Both the position numbers and the translations under genes were made by a program. Below the pieces are notes generated by a model that had not been told where the DNA came from, searched no databases, and saw only the letters and a list, made by a program, of their open reading frames with translations. Positions 30,558 to 40,366 of a stretch of DNA of 64,000 bases are shown here, piece after piece. The DNA lies in NCBI RefSeq assembly GCF_018802605.1, contig NZ_CP069161.1, positions 3,286,001-3,350,000 on the forward strand, written 5' to 3'. This DNA is from Paludibacterium paludis. Lineage in GTDB: Bacteria > Pseudomonadota > Gammaproteobacteria > Burkholderiales > Chromobacteriaceae. How positions within the stretch are numbered: the first letter of the stretch is position 1; every line of letters begins with the position of its first letter.

Positions 30558-31665
30558 ATGATGGAAGCCGAAGTACTGAACCAGATTTCCGCCACGATGG
30601 ACGATCTGGCATCCCGGATAACCGACATCCGGGGGTATCTTTGACTACGACGGCAAACGTGACCGTCTCGAAGAAGTTGTCCGGCTGACCGAAGACCCGG
30701 ACGTCTGGAACGACCCCAAGCGCGCCCAGGACCTGGGCCGCGAACGCAAGCAGCTCGAGGACGTGGTCCTGGTGATCGAACGCCTCGACCGCACCGTGAC
30801 CGATTGCCGCGAACTGTTCGACATGGCGCGCGGCGATGACGATGAGGAAACCGTCGGCGCCGTGCGCGAGGATCTGGACGCCGTCGAGACCGAACTCGCC
30901 CAGCTCGAATTCCGCCGCATGTTCAGCGATCCGATGGATCCGAACGCCTGCTTCCTGGACATCCAGTCCGGCGCGGGCGGCACCGAGGCCCAGGACTGGG
31001 CCGGCATGCTGCTGCGCATGTACACCCGCTACGCGGAGCGCAAGGGATTCAAGGTCGAGATCCTCGAGGAATCCGAGGGCGAAGTGGCGGGCATCACCAG
31101 CGCCACGATCAAGATCAGCGGCGACTATGCCTATGGGCAGCTGCGCACCGAAACCGGCGTTCACCGTCTTGTCCGGGTCTCGCCATTCGATTCGAATGCC
31201 AGACGACATACTTCATTCTGCTCAGTATTCGTGTATCCTGAAGTGGATGATTCGATCGAAATCGAAATCAACCCGGCCGATCTGCGGGTCGATACCTACC
31301 GCGCCTCCGGCGCCGGCGGGCAGCACATCAACAAGACCGATTCGGCCGTGCGCATCACGCACAACCCGACCGGCATCGTCGTGCAGTGCCAGAACGACCG
31401 CTCGCAGCACCGCAACCGTGATGAAGCCATGCAGATGCTGCGCGCCAAGCTGTACGAGCTGGAACTGAAAAAGCGCAGCGCGGCCAAGCAGGCGCTCGAA
31501 GACTCCAAGACCGACGTGGGTTGGGGTCACCAGATCCGGTCGTACGTTTTCGATCAGTCGCGGATCAAGGATTTGCGGACCTCCCACGAGGTCGGTAACA
31601 TCAAATCAGTCATGGATGGCGATCTGGACGGCTTTATCCAGGCCAGTCTGAAACAGGGGGTGTAA
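30558..31665 (+). CDS. prfB: Peptide chain release factor 2 (programmed +1 frameshift)
   Basis: Release factor for UAA and UGA stop codons. The coding region is 30558-30641 joined to 30643-31665. The first 28 codons end at an in-frame TGA (30642-30644), and a +1 shift at CTT-TGA-C continues into 340 more codons, giving 368 residues. RF2 specificity motif SPF is seen in [14 protein letters not shown], and the catalytic GGQ in [21 protein letters not shown]-type ribosome binding site precedes the ATG. Without the frameshift, automatic callers would begin the gene late, around 30763, and lose about 68 residues. lysS follows 77 bp downstream. Confidence 0.95.
30631..30645 (+). promoter_or_regulatory. 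RF2 autoregulatory +1 frameshift site
   Basis: The run GGGGG at 30631-30635 acts as the internal Shine-Dalgarno, three bases before the slippery CTT at 30639-30641, followed by TGA C. This is the canonical prfB recoding signal: low RF2 slows termination at UGA and favours the shift. Confidence 0.95.
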
Positions 31666-31742
31666 TTTTCCCTGGGCATTCATGACCCACCTTGGGCGGG
31701 GACACCCCCTGCCCTCAGCAAACTGTAGTTATTGGAGTGATC

Positions 31743-33239
<1,497 letters not shown>

Positions 33240-33265
33240 GTCCGGCGCCACCGGATCGCACCCGC

Positions 33266-33297
33266 AACCGCGCGTCCTTCGGGCCGCGCGGTTTTTT
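33266..33297 (+). terminator. Rho-independent terminator after lysS
   Basis: Stem AACCGCGCG / CGCGCGGTT with a ten-base loop, followed by a T-run, 27 bp after the lysS stop. Confidence 0.9.
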
Positions 33298-33298
33298 C

Positions 33299-33323
33299 AT
33301 GCTCACAGGGGTATTGTGAGCAT
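33299..33323. repeat. Perfect 9-bp inverted repeat downstream of lysS
   Basis: ATGCTCACA-(7)-TGTGAGCAT directly beyond the lysS terminator. No T-run follows in either direction. It could be a protein-binding site or a remnant of an insertion boundary next to the zeta-type module. Confidence 0.5.
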
Positions 33324-33340
33324 TCAGAGGAAAAAACCAT

Positions 33341-33383
33341 GCCCGTTTCAGGAAGACTCGGGCTTTCAGGACGGGAGTTTTTT
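33341..33383. terminator. Probable bidirectional terminator beside the zeta-type gene
   Basis: Arms CCCGT / ACGGG enclose TTTCAGGA in two direct copies and an inner GCCCG / CGGGC pair. The plus strand continues into AGTTTTTT and the minus strand into CATGGTTTTTT. It lies about 54 bp past the zeta-type gene's stop. Confidence 0.6.
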
Positions 33384-33436
33384 ACACAAGGAATAGGGTT
33401 CTCAGCCATGTTTGCATGAGCGGGCGGCGTACACGA

Positions 33437-34018
33437 TCAGCGTTCCGCCCCACGGCTGCTCAGCAATGCGGCCGGTAGTACATCAATCATCCAGCCGGGC
33501 AGATTCCGGGAAATATGACGCGACTGGTTGTGGGCCCGCGTCAGCAGTAAACGGCGTCGCTCGCCACTATTATCAAAGAGGAAGGCGCGATCGGCAATCG
33601 CCAGTGCCTCGGGTAAATTGCGCTGGCAGCGTTCGAAGCGGCGAATCACATCCGCCGGAGGAATGTCATGTCCACCAGCCGCCACCCGTTCTGCGACACG
33701 CAATATCGAAGCACGTGCATTACGCAGGCAGACAAATACCAGGTTGACCTTGTAGCCGACAGTCTTCGCCTCACGCATCAGCGTGAGTTCACGGTGACCG
33801 GATAATGTCGTTTCCCACGCAAAACTCTCACGTGCTGCCAAGTGCAGTCGTTGAAACCGGATCGCAATCTTGCCGGCCTGGATGACGCCTATACCGGGTT
33901 GTTCACGGAGAATGTTGTCTGGATTGACTACCGGCATTCGTCCCATCAGGTAACGGTCGGTCAACGTGCTCTTGCCGGCACCGTTCGGGCCTGCCACCAC
34001 CCAAAGCGGCGGTCTCAC
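33437..34018 (-). CDS. Zeta-toxin-family P-loop kinase
   Basis: Protein of 193 residues with Walker A GPNGAGKST at about 10-18 and the zeta/PezT-like sequence WETTLSG, near where relatives bind the UDP-N-acetylglucosamine substrate. It also has NPDNI after the P-loop and RVAERVAAGGHDIP followed by RRFERC, which supply the Arg residues that stabilise transferred phosphate. Zeta toxins phosphorylate peptidoglycan precursors and arrest growth; some family members are not toxic. The start ATG overlaps the stop of an 83-residue gene (ATGA), giving the two-gene layout of toxin-antitoxin operons. A helical epsilon homologue is not evident in the partner. Confidence 0.8.
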   Translation of the reverse strand: MRPPLWVVAGPNGAGKSTLTDRYLMGRMPVVNPDNILREQPGIGVIQAGKIAIRFQRLHLAARESFAWETTLSGHRELTLMREAKTVGYKVNLVFVCLRNARASILRVAERVAAGGHDIPPADVIRRFERCQRNLPEALAIADRAFLFDNSGERRRLLLTRAHNQSRHISRNLPGWMIDVLPAALLSSRGAER

Positions 34019-34266
34019 CGCGGACGAATCACAGAGACACGGCCATCCCCGTCGACGGCAACCAGTTCGCGGCGACCATCAGGCCACTTGCGAATGAAAT
34101 CGTCGGGGTAACGATCATCGCAATAGTCAATAGGCCGCCCGGCCGACAGATGCATCTTGGCAGCCTGGCCGTCATCGTTAGCTAACGTGCTCTCGAAAAC
34201 TTTCCAGAAGCGCTGCTCTTCGGCAGGGGTCATAGTGCCCAACTGTTCAATTGGCAGTACCGTCAC
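34015..34266 (-). CDS. Small partner of the zeta-type kinase (putative antitoxin)
   Basis: Hypothetical acidic protein of 83 residues, transcribed first and overlapping the kinase gene by four bases. The N-terminal half (LPIEQLGTMTPAEEQRFWKV) is predicted helical. The C-terminal half, with IRKWPDGRRELVAVDGDGR, is beta-like. It has no recognised domain and does not resemble epsilon or PezA, which has a helix-turn-helix. The antitoxin role is inferred only from operon order and size. Confidence 0.65.
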   Translation of the reverse strand: MTVLPIEQLGTMTPAEEQRFWKVFESTLANDDGQAAKMHLSAGRPIDYCDDRYPDDFIRKWPDGRRELVAVDGDGRVSVIRPR

Positions 34267-34407
34267 GTTGTCAACTCCCCACGATGTTCACGCTAAGCGT
34301 AGTACACGCGATCCTGAAGAGCTGCCTGCAATACAGCGCCCAGCGAAGGAGCGCGAACCTCACGCGTGTTGTCATGCATGCCGGACATGACACATCGTCC
34401 CCTTTTC

Positions 34408-35403
34408 TTACTCTTCGTCGCCCTGAAACACCGCGCCGGCATCGGCCCGGATCAGATCGATGAAGCGCCTGAGCCTCGCCGGATAATGGCTGGCGTAGGG
34501 GTAGACCAGGCTCACCGGCAGGGGGTCCGCCTCCCAGTCCGGCGCGAGCCTCACCAGTTCTCCACTGCGCAGCGCTTCGGTCATCACCCAGCGGGATCCC
34601 ACGCCCACCCCGACGCCCTGTATCGCCGCGCTGCGCAGGGCATAGAGACTGTCGGTGCTGAAGCGGGGCCGGATGGCGATCCGTTTGCGCCGTCCGCTGG
34701 GCCTATGGGTCAGCACGATATCGTTGCGGTAATAAGTGCGCAGGGCCAGCCAGGGCAGCTCGGCCAGATCGGCGGCATCCCGCGGGGCGGCACGACCGGC
34801 GAGCAGCGCCGGGGAAGCGACCGCGATGCGCGGCACCTTGGCCAGGGGAATCGCCACCAGTCCCGGATCGGTCACCTCGCCGACCTGGATGGCGCAGTCG
34901 ACGCCGGCGGCGATGTAGTCCTGAATGGCGCGATCGTCATGCAGCAACCACTCCACCGCCATTGAGCGATGGCGCGAGAGGTAGGCCGCCAACGGAGCGA
35001 TGAGCCGCTCCTGTCCGAAGGCGTGCGGCACGATGACGCGCAATACGCCGTCCGGCTCCTCCCGTGCGCCCAACAGCTCCGATTCGAACGCGGCCCAGCT
35101 CGCCAGAAGGGCCTTGGCGCGCTCGTAACAGCGCTCGCCGTCCAGGGTCAGCCGCATGGTGTGGGTCGAGCGCTGAATCAGGCGCAAGCCGAGCGAGCGC
35201 TCCAGCGTCTGCAGGCGGCGGCTGACGGTCGGCTGCGTCATGCCCAGTTGCGCGGCGGCGGCGGAAAGACTGCCGGCCTCCACGATCCGCAAAAAGGTCT
35301 GCATCAAGGCGATGCGGTCGCCGCTTATCGGAGCCGGATCCGCTCCCCTGGCGGTCACCGGGGGCCTGGCCCCTCTGTTCGATGAGTCGTGTTCGCTATT
35401 CAT
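34408..35403 (-). CDS. LysR-family regulator divergent from an MFS exporter
   Basis: Transcription factor of 331 residues with an N-terminal extension of about 30 residues before the helix-turn-helix (LMQTFLRIVEAGSLSAAAAQ, then TQPTVSRRLQTLERSLGLRL). A CrgA-like LysR effector domain follows. A later Met (residue 34) starts the domain itself and is an alternative start. It is divergent from the transporter gene with a 12-bp palindrome between them, so it probably controls that exporter. The ligand is unknown. Confidence 0.87.
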   Translation of the reverse strand: MNSEHDSSNRGARPPVTARGADPAPISGDRIALMQTFLRIVEAGSLSAAAAQLGMTQPTVSRRLQTLERSLGLRLIQRSTHTMRLTLDGERCYERAKALLASWAAFESELLGAREEPDGVLRVIVPHAFGQERLIAPLAAYLSRHRSMAVEWLLHDDRAIQDYIAAGVDCAIQVGEVTDPGLVAIPLAKVPRIAVASPALLAGRAAPRDAADLAELPWLALRTYYRNDIVLTHRPSGRRKRIAIRPRFSTDSLYALRSAAIQGVGVGVGSRWVMTEALRSGELVRLAPDWEADPLPVSLVYPYASHYPARLRRFIDLIRADAGAVFQGDEE

Positions 35404-35416
35404 GCGTCAAACGTAT

Positions 35417-35428
35417 AACAGATCTGTT
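35417..35428. promoter_or_regulatory. 12-bp palindrome between the LysR and MFS genes
   Basis: Perfect AACAGATCTGTT, 14 bp upstream of the LysR start and about 74 bp upstream of the transporter start. Candidate operator by position. Confidence 0.45.
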
Positions 35429-35501
35429 TTTTTCGCCACTACCAATGCGTCTTGTTTATAGCGATGATGCGGTGGTATTCACTCACACAGCGAGACGAAC
35501 C

Positions 35502-36746
35502 ATGACCACCGCACGAATTTCACCGGCCACGCCCCCTCTGCCGGCAACGGAAACCCAAGCGACGGCGCCGATCCTGTCGCCGCGGCGCATACTGCTGCTG
35601 GCGTCCGGCACGGGGTTTTCCGTGGCGTGCCTGTATTACAGCCAGCCCATGCTCGGCGTGCTGGGCCCGGACATCGGCGCCTCCGGCCGGGCCGTCGGCC
35701 TGGTGCCGACGCTCACGCAACTGGGTTATGCGCTCGGAATCCTTCTGCTGGCCCCCCTGGGCGACCGCCACGACCGCCGACGCATCATTTCGCTCAAGGC
35801 CGCCTTGCTTTCGGCGGCGCTGATCCTGGCCGCGCTGTCGCCCTCGCTGGCGGTGCTGCTGCCGGCCAGCCTGCTGATCGGTCTGACCGCCACGCTGGCG
35901 CAGGACATCGTGCCCGCGGCCGCCGCCCTGGCGCCGGATAGTCAGCGCGGCAAGGTGGTCGGCACCGTGATGACCGGTCTGTTGTCGGGCATACTGCTGT
36001 CACGGGTCGTCAGCGGATTCGTCGCGGAACAGTTCGGCTGGCGGACGATGTTCTTCGCGGCGGCGGCCAGCATCGCGCTGATCGGCGTTGTCCTGAACCG
36101 CAGCCTGCCCGCACTCGCCCCCACCACCAACCTCTCCTATGCCGCCCTGCTGGGTTCGCTGCGCACGCTGTGGCGTCAGCACGGAGAACTGCGCCGCGCC
36201 GCGCTCGCGCAAGGCTGCCTGTCGGTCGGGTTCAGCGCCTTCTGGTCCACTCTCGCCCTCATGCTGCATGGCGCGCCGTTTCACCTGGGCAGCACGGCGG
36301 CGGGCGCCTTCGGACTGGCTGGCGCCGCCGGCGCACTCGCCGCGCCGCTGGCCGGGCACGCCGCCGACCGCAAGGGACCGGAATCGGTCGCCCGCTTCGG
36401 CGCGCTGCTCGCGCTCCTGGCCTTCGTCGCGCTCGCGCTGTCGACCGCCTTGCCGGCGCACGGGCAACTGGCCGCGCTCGCCCTAGGCGCGGTGGTCTTC
36501 GATCTTGGCGTGCAGGCCAGTCTGATCGCGCATCAGGCGGTGATCTACCGGATCGATCCGGCCGCGCGCAGCCGTTTCAACGCGGTGCTGTTCGTTTGCG
36601 TGTTCATCGGCATGGCCGCGGGGTCCGTTGCCGCCAGCGTGCTGCTGGCGGCCTGGGGATGGGCGGCGGTGATGGGACTCGCCAGCCTGGCATCGCTGGC
36701 CGCGCTGCTGCTGCGAGGCGGGAAACGGCGCACCGGGCGTAGGTAG
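35502..36746 (+). CDS. MFS transporter (YnfM/drug-efflux type)
   Basis: Inner-membrane permease of 414 residues with about twelve hydrophobic segments. The first cytoplasmic loop has the MFS motif A as LAPLGDRHDRRRIISLKAAL, matched in the second half by GHAADRKGPESVARFG. The start MTTARISPATPP at 35502 has GAGACG upstream; the 40 extra upstream codons of the frame cover the divergent promoter. The DHA1-like layout and divergent LysR gene suggest export of a small organic compound. The substrate cannot be inferred. Confidence 0.88.
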   Translation: MTTARISPATPPLPATETQATAPILSPRRILLLASGTGFSVACLYYSQPMLGVLGPDIGASGRAVGLVPTLTQLGYALGILLLAPLGDRHDRRRIISLKAALLSAALILAALSPSLAVLLPASLLIGLTATLAQDIVPAAAALAPDSQRGKVVGTVMTGLLSGILLSRVVSGFVAEQFGWRTMFFAAAASIALIGVVLNRSLPALAPTTNLSYAALLGSLRTLWRQHGELRRAALAQGCLSVGFSAFWSTLALMLHGAPFHLGSTAAGAFGLAGAAGALAAPLAGHAADRKGPESVARFGALLALLAFVALALSTALPAHGQLAALALGAVVFDLGVQASLIAHQAVIYRIDPAARSRFNAVLFVCVFIGMAAGSVAASVLLAAWGWAAVMGLASLASLAALLLRGGKRRTGRR

Positions 36747-36781
36747 AGCGTTTTATTTGCTTGGCAACCCAACAAATCCTG

Positions 36782-36809
36782 TTGTCATTTCATGAAAAGG
36801 TCATGACAA
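36782..36809. promoter_or_regulatory. Inverted repeat upstream of the alpha/beta hydrolase gene
   Basis: TTGTCAT-(14)-ATGACAA, with TCATGA occurring twice (36790-36795 and 36801-36806), 37 bp before the hydrolase start. It resembles a dimeric regulator site; the regulator is unknown. Confidence 0.45.
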
Positions 36810-36846
36810 TGCCCGCTCCGCCTGACTTCATGGATGTGCAAGAAGC

Positions 36847-37824
36847 ATGAAACTGATGTTTACCGGCCTGACCACGATCGGAACACTGCTGCTGGGCACG
36901 GGGGCGGCGCTGTGGCTGGGCGGTCCGTCCACGCCGGCGGTCATGACGGGATTCACCCGGGCGTTCCGGCAGGTCGACTACAGCGGGGTGCCGCCGTTGT
37001 CGCGCTACACGGCCCGCGACGGCGCCCGCCTGGCCTACCGCCTCTATGCGCCGCAAGACACCCCGCGCGGCTCCGTGGTGCTCGTGCACGGTTCGTCGGC
37101 CACCAGCCGCAGCATGCACGTCATCGCCCAGGCCCTGGCGGCGGCTGGTTATTCGGCCTATGCGCTCGATATCCGCGGACACGGCGACAGCGGTGTCAAA
37201 GGCCATCTGGATCATATCGGACAACTCGAGGAGGATCTGGAGGATTTCGCGAGCCAGGCCAACCCCGTCCAGCCGGCCACCCTGGCGGGGTTTTCTTCGG
37301 GAGGCGGCTTCGTGCTGCGCATCGCCGCCGAAGCGCAAGCCCGTCTGTTCCAGAGCTTTCTGCTACTGTCGCCCTATCTGCGCTACGACGCGCCGACCCA
37401 GCGCGCCAACAGCGGCGGTTGGTCCAGCGTGGGCATCCCGCGCCTAGTCGCGCTGGGCCTGCTTAACCGCGCCGGCTTCACGAAGCTCAATGACCTGCCC
37501 GTGATCCGCTTCGGCATCGATCCGGCCAACCGGGATCTTTTGACCGAGAGCTACGACTTCAACCTGGCGGCGAACTTCGGCCCGCCACGCGATTACGAGG
37601 CCGCCATCCGCGCCGCGAACCGTCCGGTGATGGTGCTGGCCGGCGAGCGGGACGAAGCGTTTCACACCGAGCGCTTCCCGCAGGTTTTCGCCGCGTGCCC
37701 CGGGCTCGCCGGCGTGCGCCTGATTCCCGGCACGACCCATCCGGGGCTGATTCTTGATGCCGCCCCCGTGCGCGAAGCCGTGCTCGCGGTACAGGCGCTG
37801 CAGGCCAAGGCAGCCCGCCCATAA
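36847..37824 (+). CDS. Alpha/beta hydrolase with N-terminal membrane anchor
   Basis: Predicted serine hydrolase of 325 residues. A hydrophobic N-terminal helix (about 5-27) suggests membrane tethering or secretion. The alpha/beta-hydrolase core shows the oxyanion strand VVLVHGSSATSRSM, the DIRGHGDS turn, the nucleophile elbow GFSSGGG, a likely acid in LAGERDEAFH, and the terminal catalytic His in GTTHPGL. This resembles lysophospholipase/monoacylglycerol-lipase-like hydrolases. The substrate is unknown. It is alone between the MFS transporter and the Fic gene, with its own probable operator upstream. Confidence 0.83.
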   Translation: MKLMFTGLTTIGTLLLGTGAALWLGGPSTPAVMTGFTRAFRQVDYSGVPPLSRYTARDGARLAYRLYAPQDTPRGSVVLVHGSSATSRSMHVIAQALAAAGYSAYALDIRGHGDSGVKGHLDHIGQLEEDLEDFASQANPVQPATLAGFSSGGGFVLRIAAEAQARLFQSFLLLSPYLRYDAPTQRANSGGWSSVGIPRLVALGLLNRAGFTKLNDLPVIRFGIDPANRDLLTESYDFNLAANFGPPRDYEAAIRAANRPVMVLAGERDEAFHTERFPQVFAACPGLAGVRLIPGTTHPGLILDAAPVREAVLAVQALQAKAARP

Positions 37825-37844
37825 AGGCGCCATCCCGCCAACGA

Positions 37845-37865
37845 GGGGGCCGCCTCCCGGCCCCC
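37845..37865 (+). terminator. GC-rich hairpin after the hydrolase gene (weak terminator candidate)
   Basis: GGGGGCCG / CGGCCCCC with a five-base loop, 21 bp past the stop, followed by a C/T-rich tract rather than a clean T-run. It may act as a poor intrinsic terminator. Confidence 0.4.
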
Positions 37866-37985
37866 CCCCTCTCATTTCCCGGACGTTGCGGGATGCGTGC
37901 CGTGCCGCTACTCCGCCCTTGCCTTGTAAAAAAAAATAGGCAAAATAGAAGAAATTCAAAAAAATCTTCGACCCGGCACAAAAAA

Positions 37986-39497
37986 ATGACGACAATTCGG
38001 CATGGCAGCTTGATCGGCTATGGGTTTCTTCGGGAATCACTGCGTCTTCCCTTGCCACCGCTTTTGCACGTGGCGCGCCGGGAATCTGTCGCCGCCATCG
38101 AACACACACCCGAGGGCCTGCGGGTCCCTCCTTCCGTGGCGCCGAAGGGCGACGACATTCTGTCGCATGTTCAATTTGCCTTGAAGCACGAAGGCACCGA
38201 CCTTGCCGTATTGAAGCTGGCTCTCCCCCATCTGGATACTCGGTCCTTTCTCGCCGAACTGCGCGCCGCACCGGGCAGCGGCTATCTACGCCTGACCGGC
38301 TACCTGTACGAGGCCTTCACAGGCGAAACACTCGACGACTTGCCCGGAGTTCGCGGTTCTTACGTCGATCTTTTTGACTCAAACCGGTATTACACCTGCG
38401 CCGGAGACAAAAATAGCCGGTGGAGGGTCAGATTCAACGGGTTGGGCTCCCTGAGGTATTGCCCCATGGTCCGAAAGACCGAACGTATCGGTGCATTGGC
38501 GGCAATGGATATCCTGGGACAAGCCAATGCCTTTTACGCCAGTACCGATCCCGGCATTCTGGATCGCGCACTGTCATGGGCCTATCTTTCGGAAACGGAA
38601 GGCAGCTTCGCGCTGGAGCGGGAATCCCCGCAATCCGACAAAAAAGACCGCTTCGTCGCCTTGCTTCGGCAAGCCCACGATCCGCGCCCCATGTCAGAGG
38701 ATTATCTTGTCGAATTGCAAAACAGCACGGTCAGCAACCCTTTCGATCAGGCGGTGCAATACCGGACCGAACAAAACTGGCTGCGTACCAAGGGTCTGCG
38801 CGGCCCGGCGGGTGTCAGCTATGTCCCTCCGGCACCGGACGATGCGGCAGCCATGATGAGCGACCTTCTGGAGTTGTTGAATCGCAAGCCGTCAGATATC
38901 GATCCGATCATGCTCGGCGCGCTGATTTCATTCGGATTCGTGTTCATTCATCCGTTCATGGATGGAAACGGGCGCCTGAGCCGTTTCCTGATGCATTACG
39001 CTCTGAGCCAGTCCGGCAGACTCGCAGAAGGGCTCATGCTGCCGATTTCCGTTGCGATGAAACGGGACGAACGCGACTATCTTGCCGCTTTGCAAAGCTT
39101 CTCGCGTCCAACACGGGCGCTGTGGCACGTCAGAATGATCGATGAAGTCCGCTTTGCCTGCGAAAGCACGGCGGGCGATGCGATGTACCGCTATTGGGAT
39201 GCCACGCGTTGCGTCGAATTCATCTACGAAATGGCGCTTAATGCGCTAAAAACAGACCTCGTCGACGAAACGCGCTACTTGCAGGCTTTCGATCAGGCGT
39301 ATCGGCTCGTCAACGAACACCACGACATCCGCGACCACGACTTGAACAATCTGATCATGTGGTGCGCGCAGAATGGCGGCCACGTCTCCAAAAAACGCCG
39401 GGAACAACTCGGCCACCGTTATCGCGCCGACGTGTTCGATGCGGTGGAAACCGCGGTACGGCAAGCCTGGGCAGACCTTCCCGGCGCGCGCGACTAG
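37986..39497 (+). CDS. Fic-domain protein (probable AMP-transferase)
   Basis: Protein of 503 residues. The Fic active-site motif HPFMDGNGR lies at 322-330 with the catalytic His322. An inhibitory-helix motif is seen upstream as ETEGSFALER, where SFALER (207-212) fits [S/T]xxxE with Arg at the following position instead of Gly or Asn. This places it among class II Fic proteins with the inhibitory helix N-terminal to the Fic core. The C-terminal quarter may bind DNA or a partner. The ATG at 37986 is chosen because the upstream frame is A-rich and non-conserved; no good Shine-Dalgarno is visible. Fic enzymes usually AMPylate a target protein, here unknown. Confidence 0.87.
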   Translation: MTTIRHGSLIGYGFLRESLRLPLPPLLHVARRESVAAIEHTPEGLRVPPSVAPKGDDILSHVQFALKHEGTDLAVLKLALPHLDTRSFLAELRAAPGSGYLRLTGYLYEAFTGETLDDLPGVRGSYVDLFDSNRYYTCAGDKNSRWRVRFNGLGSLRYCPMVRKTERIGALAAMDILGQANAFYASTDPGILDRALSWAYLSETEGSFALERESPQSDKKDRFVALLRQAHDPRPMSEDYLVELQNSTVSNPFDQAVQYRTEQNWLRTKGLRGPAGVSYVPPAPDDAAAMMSDLLELLNRKPSDIDPIMLGALISFGFVFIHPFMDGNGRLSRFLMHYALSQSGRLAEGLMLPISVAMKRDERDYLAALQSFSRPTRALWHVRMIDEVRFACESTAGDAMYRYWDATRCVEFIYEMALNALKTDLVDETRYLQAFDQAYRLVNEHHDIRDHDLNNLIMWCAQNGGHVSKKRREQLGHRYRADVFDAVETAVRQAWADLPGARD

Positions 39498-39516
39498 CGG
39501 TTTCCTCTCCGTTTCC

Positions 39517-40359
39517 TCACACCGGCAGCAGCGTCGGCGCCCGGTTGTTCAGAATGTCCTCCAGCCGGACCTTGACGCCGGCGCGGCTGTGCGGATGCGT
39601 GAGGATGTAGAACTCGCCTCGGCCGACCGCCTCGAACGCCATGCGCGCCACGTCCTCGGCGCTCAGGCCGTTTTCCACCGCCTGCATCACCGCCATCGCG
39701 GTTTCCAGGGTTTTCGGATCCAGGGCCTCGGGGCGGCTGCGCTCGTCGGGCGGACGATGCCGCTCGGCCTGGGCGATGCGGGTTTTCACCCAGCCCGGGC
39801 ACAGCACCGACACACCGATGCGCGCCCCGCGCAGGGTCAGGTCGTGCATCAGCCCTTCGCTGAGCGTCACCACGCCGAATTTGCTCGCGTTGTAGGCGGC
39901 AAGGCCGGGTTGCGAGATCAGCCCCGCCACCGAGGCGGTATTGACGATATGCCCCTCCTCGCCCGATTCGAGCATGCGCGGCACAAAACTGCGCACGCCA
40001 TTGGCCACGCCGTAGAAGTTGACGCCCATCACCCAGCGCCAATCCTCGTTGCTCGTCTCCCAGGCGGTCTTGGCCAGGGCGACGCCGGCATTATTGATGA
40101 GCAGATGCACCTTCCCGTGCAGGCGGTAGGCTTCCCGGGCCAATTCTTCCACCGAGGCGGCGTCCGACACGTCAACGACAACCGGCACGGCATCCGCGCC
40201 TGCGGCGGTCAGGGTATCCACCGCTTCCTGCAAGCGCGCCTCGTGCCGGTCGGCGAGCACCAGCTTCATGCCAAGACCCGCCGCGCGGCGCGCGAGCGCG
40301 AGTCCGATACCCTCGGCCGCGCCGGTGATCACCGCCACTCGTCCTTCGAATGTGTTCAT
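39517..40359 (-). CDS. Short-chain dehydrogenase/reductase (SDR)
   Basis: NAD(P)-dependent oxidoreductase of 280 residues. Cofactor loop TGAAEGIGLALARR, NNAG in LLINNAGVALAK, catalytic Ser in NTASVAGLISQPG, and YNASK (Tyr/Lys pair) are all present. It has a longer C-terminal tail than classical SDRs. ATG at 40359 follows AGGA and lies eight bases after the stop of the upstream SDR gene. It is the last gene of the acyl-CoA dehydrogenase/kinase operon and may oxidise or reduce a hydroxyacyl intermediate. Confidence 0.88.
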   Translation of the reverse strand: MNTFEGRVAVITGAAEGIGLALARRAAGLGMKLVLADRHEARLQEAVDTLTAAGADAVPVVVDVSDAASVEELAREAYRLHGKVHLLINNAGVALAKTAWETSNEDWRWVMGVNFYGVANGVRSFVPRMLESGEEGHIVNTASVAGLISQPGLAAYNASKFGVVTLSEGLMHDLTLRGARIGVSVLCPGWVKTRIAQAERHRPPDERSRPEALDPKTLETAMAVMQAVENGLSAEDVARMAFEAVGRGEFYILTHPHSRAGVKVRLEDILNNRAPTLLPV

Positions 40360-40366
40360 CGTTTCC

